Assembly (NCBI GenBank): GCA_015494645.1
Contig: WGAU01000162.1
Coordinates: 1-13,726, forward strand
Origin: Aquificota bacterium
GTDB lineage: Bacteria; Thermosulfidibacterota; Thermosulfidibacteria; Thermosulfidibacterales; Thermosulfidibacteraceae
DNA: 13,726 bases
Direction: 5' to 3'
Shown: positions 1-6,833 of the stretch, one piece after another
Position numbering within the stretch: the first letter of the stretch is position 1
Layout: each line of letters begins with the position of its first letter
The notes under the pieces: generated by a model
The model's database searches: none
What the model was told of the DNA's origin: nothing
Seen by the model: the letters and a program-made list of their open reading frames with translations, nothing else
Position numbers and translations under genes: made by a program

Positions 1-8
1 TCTTTTGG

Positions 9-344
9 CTAAACTGTTATGATTTTGGCACCCTCTTTGATTAGTTTGGTGAGCTTTTCGCCCCAGTATATCACCTCAACTCCAAGCTCCTTAAGCTTTT
101 CCTCTGCGTTCAGAAGCTGGGCACAGGCCTTACACGCGGATACCTTCACTCCTCCCTGTATTAACCTCTTCACGACTTCCTGATACTTCTCATCCTCTGC
201 GGTGAGCTTTGTGGGTTCGCCCCAGATGATGACTTCTACCTCATCCCACCAGCCGTATTTCAAAGAGTTTATGGTGTACATGGCCAACATCTTATCAAGG
301 GTTTCAAAGGCTGGGTTGGTCCATAAAACATAGAGCTTTTCCAC
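9..344 (-). CDS. DsrE-family small sulfur-relay-like protein
   Basis: A 111-residue soluble protein whose sequence pattern fits the DsrE/DsrF-like family (cytoplasmic proteins often linked to sulfur transfer). It begins with a beta strand (KLYVLWTN) and has a second hydrophobic strand at about residues 36-41 (VEVIIW). A conserved Cys pair, C71-K-A-C74, lies in the motif VSACKAC, followed by GVEVIYWGE. One of these cysteines could carry a persulfide; that is inferred from the family, not seen. The start codon is GTG at 342-344, with AAAGGAGGGG directly upstream on the minus strand. It is transcribed away from cydA, and the next gene to the left is outside the window. Its exact partner and substrate are unknown. 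Family assignment is fairly sure, function is not. Confidence 0.8.
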   Translation of the reverse strand: MEKLYVLWTNPAFETLDKMLAMYTINSLKYGWWDEVEVIIWGEPTKLTAEDEKYQEVVKRLIQGGVKVSACKACAQLLNAEEKLKELGVEVIYWGEKLTKLIKEGAKIITV

Positions 345-407
345 CTTTCCCCTCCTTTAGTTATTTTAGCATCTGTTTTCTCGCACGCTTTATGCTGTAA
401 TTAGTCT

Positions 408-548
408 TCAAGCTTGTACGGTCTTTGCTCCAATGCGGTCCCCGTTTAAGCGGAAGTCAAGCACAACCCGACTGTTAACCACAAGTTCCTTTCCAGCTTT
501 GGTTGTTTTTGCTACCATATCAAATCTCACAAAATAAGCAACATCGTT
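408..548 (-). pseudogene. Unexplained short open frame, possible gene remnant
   Basis: In the 286-base gap between the DsrE-like gene and cydA, the minus strand has a frame open from 548 down to a TGA at 408-410. From the ATG at 516-518 it encodes 36 residues with protein-like alternation (ELVVNSRVVLDF, then RLNGDRIGAK). A TAA at 549-551 closes it upstream. There, one extra base in the A-run of the minus strand would join it to a further 22 or so open codons containing KILSSGENDK. No good ribosome binding site precedes the ATG. It may be the decayed C-terminus of a lost gene or a chance frame. No family is recognised. Nothing else convincing is seen in 345-630 except a TTGACA at 565-570. Confidence 0.2.
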
Positions 549-564
549 TTATCATTTTCGCCAC

Positions 565-570
565 TTGACA
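565..570 (+). promoter_or_regulatory. Candidate -35 box for cydAB
   Basis: A perfect TTGACA lies 60 bases before the cydA ATG. No good -10 hexamer sits 16-19 bases downstream; only T-rich sequence (around 588-596) is there. The promoter is therefore a weak call. The strong ribosome site for cydA is GGAGGT at 620-625. Confidence 0.25.
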
Positions 571-630
571 AAATCTTACCAAGAGCATTTCTTTTACAAA
601 AAAAGTAAACTTTATTGCCGGAGGTTGGTC

Positions 631-1935
631 ATGGATGTACTGTTGGGTTCAAGACTTCAATTTGCCGTGGCTGCCATGTTTCATTTTTTATTTGTTCCTC
701 TTACTCTTGGTCTTTCTGTGTTGACTGCTGTTTTTGAGACCCTTTACCTTAAAACGGGGGATGAGGATTACAAAAGAGCGGCTAAGTTCTGGGGTAAGCT
801 TTTTCTCATCAATTTTGCTTTGGGTGTCGTAACGGGAATTACCCTTGAGTTTCAGTTCGGTACCAACTGGCGCTACTATTCGGAGTATGTGGGGGATGTC
901 TTTGGTTCTCTTCTTGCTATTGAGGCTACTCTTGCCTTCTTCTTGGAGTCAACCTTTATAGCGGTATGGCATTTTGGATGGAACAGGCTTTCTCCTAAGC
1001 TTCACTGCCTTGCCATCTGGCTTGTAGCTCTGGGTTCCAATGTGTCTGCCTTGTGGATACTGTTGGCCAATGGATGGATGCAGAATCCCGTTGGGTATGT
1101 GATACGTAACGGCAGAGCAGAGCTGGAGAGCTTCTGGGCTGTAGTTACCAACTCCTTCGGGTGGATGGAGTTTATACATACGGTTACAGGGGCGTTTATA
1201 CTTTCAAGCTTCTTCGTGTTGGGAGTGTCTGCGTATCATCTTCTTAAGGGAAACGAAGTGGAGTTCTTTAAAAAGTCTTTCAGGGTGGCAGCGGTATTTG
1301 CCCTTGTCTTTTCTCTTTTTGAGGTGTTCAACGGCCATTTGCACGGCTCTGAGGTGGCCAAGGTTCAGCCTACAAAGCTTGCTGCCATGGAGTCTCTGTG
1401 GGAGACTAAGAAAGGCGCTCCCATGTACCTTTTTATAATACCCGATGAGAAAAACGAAAGGAACCTTGTTGAAATTGGCAAGATTCCGGGCTTTCTCAGC
1501 TTTCTTGCCTACCACGATTTCTCTGCTACAGTGAAGGGTTTGAAGGAGTTTCCCAAAGAGGATAGGCCTCCTGTGCTTTTGACCTTTCTCTCTTTCAGAT
1601 TAATGGTGGGGCTTGGATTTCTCTTTGTCCTATTGTCGACATTGGCATGGCTCAAGAGAAACGAGCCGGAAAAGAGTCCTTGGCTTTTGAGGATTCTGCT
1701 TCTTTCTATTCCATTACCTTACATAGCTTGTGAGATGGGGTGGATTGTTGCCGAAGTGGGAAGACAGCCGTGGATAGTTTACGGCCTCATGAAAACTAAG
1801 GACGCTGTTTCTCCGTTGGCACCTTCTCAGGTGCTTATATCCCTTGTGGCCTTTATAGTGGTTTACACTGCCTTGGGTATTATAGATTTCTGGTTGCTGA
1901 CAAAGTACGCCAAAAAAGGCCCAGACAGGGCCTAA
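631..1935 (+). CDS. cydA: Cytochrome bd-type quinol oxidase subunit I
   Basis: Subunit I of the membrane quinol:O2 oxidoreductase, which carries the three hemes and the quinol site (434 residues). Residues matching known E. coli CydA ligands and channel residues are visible: H18 (heme b595 ligand), E98 and E106, H183 and M325 (heme b558 ligands), and the GRQPW motif at 377-381. The Q-loop keeps K249 and E254 in QPTKLAAMESLWET and is preceded by GHLHGSEVAKVQ. At 434 residues it belongs to the short-Q-loop class, against about 522 in E. coli. The ATG at 631 is chosen because GGAGGT precedes it and the family N-terminus (SRLQFAVAAMFHFLF) starts there. A TTG at 565 would add 22 unsupported residues. 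cydB follows after 18 bases. It probably serves microaerobic respiration or oxygen detoxification. Confidence 0.95.
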   Translation: MDVLLGSRLQFAVAAMFHFLFVPLTLGLSVLTAVFETLYLKTGDEDYKRAAKFWGKLFLINFALGVVTGITLEFQFGTNWRYYSEYVGDVFGSLLAIEATLAFFLESTFIAVWHFGWNRLSPKLHCLAIWLVALGSNVSALWILLANGWMQNPVGYVIRNGRAELESFWAVVTNSFGWMEFIHTVTGAFILSSFFVLGVSAYHLLKGNEVEFFKKSFRVAAVFALVFSLFEVFNGHLHGSEVAKVQPTKLAAMESLWETKKGAPMYLFIIPDEKNERNLVEIGKIPGFLSFLAYHDFSATVKGLKEFPKEDRPPVLLTFLSFRLMVGLGFLFVLLSTLAWLKRNEPEKSPWLLRILLLSIPLPYIACEMGWIVAEVGRQPWIVYGLMKTKDAVSPLAPSQVLISLVAFIVVYTALGIIDFWLLTKYAKKGPDRA

Positions 1936-1953
1936 AGGCTGAGGAGGTGAGTT

Positions 1954-2991
1954 ATGGAACAGAATGTGTTTCAGGTTATATGGTTTGTGTTGTGGGGAGT
2001 TTTGTGGATTGGTTACTTCGTTCTTGATGGATTTGACTTGGGAGCGGGAGTACTTCTTCCCAAGCTTGCGTCCAATGAGACGGAAAGAAGAATAGTTTAC
2101 AATGCTATAGGTCCTTTCTGGGATGCCAACGAAGTGTGGCTTATAACAGCAGGTGGAGCTACCTTTGCGGCTTTCCCAAAAGCATACGCCATCATGTTCA
2201 GTGGGTTGTATTCGGCATTGCTCCTGCTGTTGTTCTGTCTCATATTCAGAGGTGTGGCTATTGAGTTCAGGGGAAAGCAGAACGATGCTGGATGGCGCTC
2301 AAAATGGGACCTCGTGTTTGTTGCTTCAAGCCTTGTGGCTACTTTGCTTTTAGGTGTTGCCTTTGCCAACATTTTCAGGGGGCTTCCCATTGATGAAAAG
2401 GGCATCATAAGGGGAGGGTTGTTGTACCTTCTGAATCCCTACGGCCTTTTGGGAGGGGTTTTCTTTGTGGTGATGTTTGCCGTTCACGGTGCCCTGTGGG
2501 TGGCTTACAGGAGTACTGGTGCCCTTTACCACAGGGCAAAGGGCTGGGTCCTTAAGCTGTGGCCTGTTGAGGCGGTTCTGGCTGTGCTTTTCCTGCTTGT
2601 GTCTTTTAGAAGCACATCTTTATGGAACAACTACTTCAAGCATCCGTTCCTTTTTGTGTTTCCCATAGTGGCTGTGGTGGCTTTGATTCTTATCCCTATT
2701 CTTGTCAAGAGGGATAGTGCCCTATGGGCATGGATCTCTTCTGCTTTATTTATAGTTGGGGCTGCTTCTTGGGGATTGGCAGGTCTTTTTCCCAATCTTT
2801 TGCCTTCTACTCTTTCCCCGAAAAACAGCCTTACCGTATTTAACAGCTCATCAAGTCTCCTTACCTTAAAAGTTATGACTGTGGTGGCTTTTGTGTTTGT
2901 GCCTATTATGCTTTGCTATAAATTCTGGGTTTACAAAACCTTTTCTGGTAAGCTTACCGAAGAGACCGTTTATGGGGAGGATGCCTACTGA
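1954..2991 (+). CDS. cydB: Cytochrome bd-type quinol oxidase subunit II
   Basis: Subunit II of the bd oxidase, an integral membrane protein of 345 residues with about eight or nine hydrophobic segments. Family signatures are GYFVLDGFDLGAG (D25, D28), FWDANEVWLITAGGATFAAFP (including D57, equivalent to E. coli D58) and the LLNPYGLLGG stretch. The start is well fixed by AGGAGGTGA at 1942-1950, four bases before the ATG. It is co-transcribed with cydA. No CydX-like small subunit gene follows: the next 90 bases hold only a hairpin, a pyrimidine repeat and a promoter. No cydCD-type transporter genes are adjacent. Confidence 0.95.
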   Translation: MEQNVFQVIWFVLWGVLWIGYFVLDGFDLGAGVLLPKLASNETERRIVYNAIGPFWDANEVWLITAGGATFAAFPKAYAIMFSGLYSALLLLLFCLIFRGVAIEFRGKQNDAGWRSKWDLVFVASSLVATLLLGVAFANIFRGLPIDEKGIIRGGLLYLLNPYGLLGGVFFVVMFAVHGALWVAYRSTGALYHRAKGWVLKLWPVEAVLAVLFLLVSFRSTSLWNNYFKHPFLFVFPIVAVVALILIPILVKRDSALWAWISSALFIVGAASWGLAGLFPNLLPSTLSPKNSLTVFNSSSSLLTLKVMTVVAFVFVPIMLCYKFWVYKTFSGKLTEETVYGEDAY

Positions 2992-3005
2992 GGCGTTCCC
3001 TCCCC
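2974..3005 (+). terminator. Hairpin overlapping the cydB stop, possible terminator
   Basis: GGGGAGG (2974-2980) pairs with CCTCCCC (2999-3005), and an inner GCCT-ACTG-AGGC stem-loop spans the cydB TGA. No uninterrupted T-run follows (the next bases are GCTTTCC then an A-run), so intrinsic termination is uncertain. The hairpin could instead protect the cydAB mRNA 3' end. Confidence 0.35.
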
Positions 3006-3019
3006 GCTTTCCAAAAAAA

Positions 3020-3046
3020 TTCTTCTTCTTCTCCTCCTCCTCCTCT
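3020..3046 (+). repeat. Pyrimidine trinucleotide tract (TTC)4(TCC)4TCT
   Basis: An uninterrupted 27-base all-pyrimidine run made of four TTC units, four TCC units and a TCT. It ends two bases before the TATAAT box of the next gene and covers the place where a -35 box would lie. Gain or loss of a unit would change promoter spacing. The opposite strand is purine-only. Confidence 0.85.
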
Positions 3047-3048
3047 GT

Positions 3049-3054
3049 TATAAT
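3049..3054 (+). promoter_or_regulatory. -10 box for the EAL-domain gene
   Basis: A perfect TATAAT lies 40 bases before the ATG at 3094. The -35 position (about 3026-3031) falls inside the TTC/TCC repeat and has no consensus hexamer, so the promoter may be weak or activator-dependent. The expected transcript start is near 3061. Confidence 0.5.
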
Positions 3055-3093
3055 CAGTTTTAAAAGTGGAATCTGGGGGAGAGGGTGAAGGAT

Positions 3094-5109
3094 ATGGATG
3101 TGAATAGAATCAAGGAGGAAATAGCCCATTCAATGGATAGCTTAAAAGGCTATTTTATCCATGATCCTGTGGTAGGTAACTATTTTAAGGATCCTTCTCA
3201 AGTTGAGGATCTCGTTGCCATAACTAAGCGTCTCATAACCACCGCTCTTGAACAGGATTTTTCAACCGATTCTCTTGTGGAAACTTCTATAGACGAGCTT
3301 TCCAAAGAATACATAAAAAGAGGCTTTCCGTATGTAACATGCCTAAGTTGTATGGATAGGGTTAAGAACAGCATTGTAGCCGATCTGAGATACGAAAACC
3401 TTGACCTTGCCGAGGCCATAAGGGAGCGTTTTGAGTATGTTAAAAACTATGTGGCTAAAAACTATGTTCTTTACGAGCTTGAGACCTTTGATGCGCCTGT
3501 TGTTTCTGTTTTGCTCAACGATGCCATGTGCAAGATGGTTAGCAATTGGTTTGAGACTTTTAGAGGCCTGATCCTTTCGAGAAGGTATGATGAGGCAGTT
3601 GCCTTTTCTCTAAGGGGTTGCGATTTTGCCCGTATAAAAGAGTCGTGGGCCTATAAGACTAAATGCATGAACGAGTATCTCTGCAGAACCTTGGAAAAGC
3701 ATCATGATTCATACCATGAGTATGCCAAGAACTTTGCCTATCTGATGTCGGTTGAAGATTACGTGGCGGCCTATCTCGCTTTGGTAGAGCTTAAAGGTTC
3801 CTACACCGCCTTTTCCTCTGCTTTAGAAAAGCTGTTAGTGGTTTTTAGAGAGGATACGGAGGGGGTGTTTTTCAGGTTCGTTGAAGATATTGCTTCCAGC
3901 TCCGAAGAAAAGCTTCTTCTCCTTGTTGGAGTTAAGAACCTCAAAAGACTCAATTCGGTTTACAGCAAGGATAAAATAAGGGAAATCTTAGACGGTGTTG
4001 AGTTGTTTCTTCATGGCCTTATGGAGGATAAAAAGGATTTTACTGTTGCTAAGGGTATAGGTGGCGATTTTCTTCTGTTGAGTGTGGGAAGTGGCGATTT
4101 TTTGGACTTTTTGAGGGAAAGGCTTGAAAGTTGTGCGGGTGAGATAGCCGATAGGGTTGGCCTTGAAGGCTTTAAACCTGAATTTGTCCTCGTTGGATTT
4201 TCCCTGGAGCCCTTCCTAAGCATTACTTCCGAGGACATGAGGAAAGCCTTGTATCATTTGAAGATGGAGGCCCTTAAAAGGAACCTTGATGTTTATGTGG
4301 TGGATAAGGAGGCAAGGATAGAGGTAGTGGAGTTTCTCAATCGGAAGTTCAGAAATATACAGATGTTGAGCCAAGTGCTGAACGAGGGGAAGGTAGAGGC
4401 CTTTTTCCAGCCTATTTTTGGGGTTGATAATAATAGCGCAGATCTTGTATCCGTTGAGGCCCTTGCCAGATTGAGTACTGATGGTCGCTATGTGTCTGCT
4501 GGAGTCTTTATTGACATAATATACGAGCTGGATTTGGTGGAAAAGCTGGATGAACTTATGCTGGAGAGAATTAGAGGTTGTAAAGATCATCTTGCTACTT
4601 TTTGTAGGAAGGTTTCCATTAACATAAGTCCCAGGTCCCTCAAATCGGAGGGTTTGGTAAACAAGTTGCTTTACACATGTGATGAGTTGCTGGCTGCTGG
4701 AGTAACACCTGTGGTTGAGCTTACGGAGCAGGTGATAATGGAGAACCTTGATGTTGTTTTGAAACTCAGCGGATGCTGTAGTGTTAAATTTTCTGTAGAT
4801 GACTTTGGGGTGGGTTTTTCTTCTCTGAGAACCGTGGCGGATCTGGCGGACAGTGGCGTTTTGGAGTCCATAAAGATTGATGGAAGCTTAGTTAAGAACA
4901 TAGACAAAGAAAAGGTTTATAGAATGATAAGGATTATTGTTACCATGGCCAAGGAACTAAATGTAGCTACTGTGGCGGAGTTTGTGGAGAACAAAATGAT
5001 AATGGACGAGCTGAAAAAACTCGGGGTGGATCGTTTCCAAGGCTACTATTTAGGCATGCCTGAACCTATTACTGCTCTTTTGGCCAAGTACGCCAAGGTT
5101 GCCTCTTGA
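3094..5109 (+). CDS. Cyclic-di-GMP phosphodiesterase, EAL with degenerate GGDEF
   Basis: A 671-residue cytoplasmic protein with no membrane segment. Residues 1-265 are helical and unrecognised. They include C83-L-S-C86 and a Cys/His-rich stretch at 191-208 (C191, C197, H203, H204, H208). Residues about 270-405 resemble a GGDEF domain, but the signature is shortened to GIGGDF (321-326), so cyclase activity is unlikely. Residues 430-665 form an EAL domain keeping the catalytic set: E455 of EAL, N510, E542, D569-D570, K594, E629 and Q649. Hydrolysis of c-di-GMP is therefore expected. AGGGTG at 3082-3087 suits the ATG at 3094; a GTG at 3085 would add three residues. It is monocistronic, with its own -10 box. 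The sensory input is unknown, and metal, heme or redox sensing by the N-terminus is only a guess. Confidence 0.88.
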   Translation: MDVNRIKEEIAHSMDSLKGYFIHDPVVGNYFKDPSQVEDLVAITKRLITTALEQDFSTDSLVETSIDELSKEYIKRGFPYVTCLSCMDRVKNSIVADLRYENLDLAEAIRERFEYVKNYVAKNYVLYELETFDAPVVSVLLNDAMCKMVSNWFETFRGLILSRRYDEAVAFSLRGCDFARIKESWAYKTKCMNEYLCRTLEKHHDSYHEYAKNFAYLMSVEDYVAAYLALVELKGSYTAFSSALEKLLVVFREDTEGVFFRFVEDIASSSEEKLLLLVGVKNLKRLNSVYSKDKIREILDGVELFLHGLMEDKKDFTVAKGIGGDFLLLSVGSGDFLDFLRERLESCAGEIADRVGLEGFKPEFVLVGFSLEPFLSITSEDMRKALYHLKMEALKRNLDVYVVDKEARIEVVEFLNRKFRNIQMLSQVLNEGKVEAFFQPIFGVDNNSADLVSVEALARLSTDGRYVSAGVFIDIIYELDLVEKLDELMLERIRGCKDHLATFCRKVSINISPRSLKSEGLVNKLLYTCDELLAAGVTPVVELTEQVIMENLDVVLKLSGCCSVKFSVDDFGVGFSSLRTVADLADSGVLESIKIDGSLVKNIDKEKVYRMIRIIVTMAKELNVATVAEFVENKMIMDELKKLGVDRFQGYYLGMPEPITALLAKYAKVAS

Positions 5110-5114
5110 TGAGC

Positions 5115-5145
5115 TTGATTTTTTGAGGTGGATTGCTAATATAAT
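5115..5145 (+). promoter_or_regulatory. Promoter of tRNA-Gly
   Basis: TTGATT (5115-5120) and a perfect TATAAT (5140-5145) are separated by 19 bases. The tRNA 5' end at 5156 lies about 4 bases beyond the expected transcript start. No other promoter is visible before lptE, so it may also drive lptE-holA. Confidence 0.55.
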
Positions 5146-5155
5146 TTTTAAGGGG

Positions 5156-5230
5156 GCGGGCGTAATTCAGGGGTAGAATGCCAGCTTCCCAAGCTGGAAG
5201 TCGCGGGTTCGAATCCCGTCGCCCGCTCCA
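5156..5230 (+). tRNA. tRNA-Gly, anticodon CCC
   Basis: A full cloverleaf can be folded by eye. The acceptor stem is GCGGGCG (5156-5162) with CGCCCGC (5220-5226). The D arm is ATTC/GAAT, and the anticodon stem is CCAGC/GCTGG around the loop TTCCCAA. The anticodon CCC is at 5188-5190. The T arm is GCGGG/CCCGT with TTCGAAT, the discriminator base is T5227, and CCA is encoded at 5228-5230. It reads the GGG glycine codon. A T6 run starts two bases after the CCA and could end some transcripts. lptE begins only 24 bases after the tRNA. Confidence 0.96.
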
Positions 5231-5254
5231 GTTTTTTATTTCCGAGGTTTCCTG

Positions 5255-5761
5255 ATGGTAAGGGTTTTGCCTTTGTTCTTAGTATTTTTCTGCTTGTCCT
5301 GTGGTTACAGGCTTGTGGGTACTGTTCCCGAAGAGACTAAAAGATTACATCTTGCAGGTAGCAGGGTTTATGTTGCTCCCTTTAAGAACAGAACCGATGA
5401 GCCTAATGTGGAGTACTACATTACCAACCGTCTCGTTCAGTCCCTTCAGAGGACTTCCAAAATAATTGTGGTGGAAAAAAAGCTTGCAGATTATGTGATT
5501 GAGGGAGAGGTTACGGGTTATAACAGAGAAGTGGTGTCTTTGGATTCCTCGGGAGATGTTTCAACCTACAGGTTGAACATCATCGTTTCCGTTTATGTTT
5601 ATGATAGAGACGGTAGGAGGGTTGGAGAGTTTAAAGAGCTCTCTGAGTACGAGGATTACAGGGTTTACGACGAGATAGAGGCTACAAAGGCTGCAGAGAG
5701 AGAAGCGGTTGAGAACATTGCTCAGGAGATAGCCCAACAGATAGCGGTTCTTTTGCTTTGA
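5255..5761 (+). CDS. lptE: LPS-assembly lipoprotein LptE-like
   Basis: A 168-residue protein predicted to be the outer-membrane lipoprotein that plugs and helps assemble the LptD lipopolysaccharide translocon. The N-terminus is a hydrophobic signal followed by LSC16-GYRL. The lipobox is not textbook (C at -3, L at -2), but the CGY start of the mature chain is typical. The body has IYVAPF-like and YYITNRLVQSL motifs (VYVAPFKNRT at 38-47) common to LptE-type proteins. GAGGT at 5244-5248 supports the ATG at 5255. holA begins one base after its stop, and lptE-holA is also a linked pair in E. coli, which supports both calls. The gene sits directly behind tRNA-Gly without a separate visible promoter. 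Confidence 0.8.
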   Translation: MVRVLPLFLVFFCLSCGYRLVGTVPEETKRLHLAGSRVYVAPFKNRTDEPNVEYYITNRLVQSLQRTSKIIVVEKKLADYVIEGEVTGYNREVVSLDSSGDVSTYRLNIIVSVYVYDRDGRRVGEFKELSEYEDYRVYDEIEATKAAEREAVENIAQEIAQQIAVLLL

Positions 5762-5762
5762 C

Positions 5763-6719
5763 ATGAAGATTCTGACCCCAAGAGAGTTTGCCAAAGCGTA
5801 TAAGAAACAGAAGTACAACAGGCTTGTTGTGTTTGGAGCGGAAAGCGCCTTTGTGAGAAGGACCTTGAATATTGTAAAGGATTCGTGGAAGGTGCCTCCG
5901 GAGAGTGTGGTGGAGTTCTTTGATTCCGAGGGCGTTTCCCTTGAGAGACTGGCCGATGCGGTGAGTTCTGCCACTCTTTTTTCTCAGGAGAATATGGTGA
6001 TCGTAAGGGAAGCTGGAGCCTTTTTCAAAGGGCTTTCTCCCAAGGAGAAGGAGGTATTTAAATCCCTGCTCAACAAAGGAGTTCCCTCCACTACCTGCCT
6101 TGTGCTTGTGCATGAGGTTGAGGAGGATGTGGAGCCGAAGAAGGATCCTTTCCTTAGTTTCCTTTCAGATTGTGATGTGGTGGGGGTAAACTGTCGCAGA
6201 GCGAAGCCACAAGAGCTTAAAAAGTGGCTTGCCAAGAAGTTGTCTAAGCTTGGGATGGAGGATGAGGCTCTTTTTGACATTCTTATTGCCGCTTCAGGTG
6301 GTAGCATTGAGGCTCTGGAGAGGGAGTTGGAGAAGCTGGCGGTGGGCGGTGGTGAGGATGCGGTCTCTTCAGTTAGGGGATACACCGTTTACGATTTTGT
6401 TAATCTTTTGCTTTCGGGAGATTGGAAAACTTTGGAAGCTTTAGATTACCTGTTCAATACGGGAGTGCAGCCCCAGTATATGGTGGCTGTTCTTCAGGTA
6501 ACTCTGAGAAATATCCTTCTGTGGGAGGAAGGGGTTAAAAAGTTCCCTTCTTTTGTGGAGGATAGGTTTAGATCTGTCCTTGAGCGATGGGGGCTTCAAA
6601 GATTGAAAAGGGCCTATGAGGAGTCCATAAAGCTTGAGCAGAGGGTGAAGTTTTCTTCCTATAATGAACTTTTGAAGCCTGCTTTTGAGCTGTACGCCCT
6701 TTCTATCCTCTCCGGATAA
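5763..6719 (+). CDS. holA: DNA polymerase III delta subunit
   Basis: The clamp-loader subunit that opens the beta sliding clamp (318 residues; about 343 in E. coli). The sequence follows the HolA layout. An N-terminal AAA+-like domain without a functional P-loop begins around VVFGAESAFVRRTL. Next comes the LFSQENMVIVRE strand region, a middle helical lid (GGSIEALERELEKL), and a C-terminal collar domain (YTVYDFVNLLLSGDW, VAVLQVTLRNILLW). The ATG is one base after the lptE stop and lacks a visible Shine-Dalgarno site, so translation is probably coupled to lptE. The weak CCCC/GGGG hairpin at 6735-6754 overlaps the next promoter and is not a convincing terminator. Confidence 0.88.
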   Translation: MKILTPREFAKAYKKQKYNRLVVFGAESAFVRRTLNIVKDSWKVPPESVVEFFDSEGVSLERLADAVSSATLFSQENMVIVREAGAFFKGLSPKEKEVFKSLLNKGVPSTTCLVLVHEVEEDVEPKKDPFLSFLSDCDVVGVNCRRAKPQELKKWLAKKLSKLGMEDEALFDILIAASGGSIEALERELEKLAVGGGEDAVSSVRGYTVYDFVNLLLSGDWKTLEALDYLFNTGVQPQYMVAVLQVTLRNILLWEEGVKKFPSFVEDRFRSVLERWGLQRLKRAYEESIKLEQRVKFSSYNELLKPAFELYALSILSG

Positions 6720-6738
6720 AATTTTCCAATATGACCCC

Positions 6739-6768
6739 TTGACATTTTCGGGGGATTTTATCTATTTA
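6739..6768 (+). promoter_or_regulatory. Promoter of the polyamine operon
   Basis: TTGACA (6739-6744) and TATTTA (6763-6768) are 18 bases apart, in the only sizeable gap (114 bases) before the regulator-speD-pdaD-speE series. The expected start is near 6775, upstream of the palindrome at 6788 and of the ribosome site AAGGAAGGA at 6822-6830. Confidence 0.6.
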
Positions 6769-6787
6769 AGCTTGCGTTTTGTGCCAC

Positions 6788-6802
6788 TAAACAATATGTT
6801 TA
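6788..6802 (+). promoter_or_regulatory. Candidate operator, 15-base perfect palindrome
   Basis: TAAACA-ATA-TGTTTA is a perfect inverted repeat with a 3-base centre, placed just downstream of the expected transcript start and before the ribosome site. A partial copy of its left half (ACTAACAA at 6802-6809) begins 16 bases after ACTAAACAA. It is a natural site for autoregulation by the HTH-cupin protein encoded next. Confidence 0.5.
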
Positions 6803-6833
6803 CTAACAAAACAGCTCGTTTAAGGAAGGAAGC

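Noticed and set aside
434..538. 34-residue plus-strand ATG frame in the gap before cydA
   Set aside because: No ribosome site and Ser/Thr-rich composition without protein-like pattern.
565..630. TTG-initiated 22-residue N-terminal extension of cydA
   Set aside because: It starts within a TTGACA promoter-like motif, has no ribosome site, and is absent from CydA proteins; GGAGGT fits the ATG at 631.
2866..3129. Open frames on both strands reading through the TTC/TCC tract (poly-Phe/Ser or poly-Glu/Lys)
   Set aside because: Their apparent composition comes from the repeat and they overlap cydB and the next gene.
6735..6754. CCCC/GGGG hairpin after holA as a terminator
   Set aside because: The stem is only 4 bp plus a bulge, with no T-run, and it overlaps the TTGACA promoter box.
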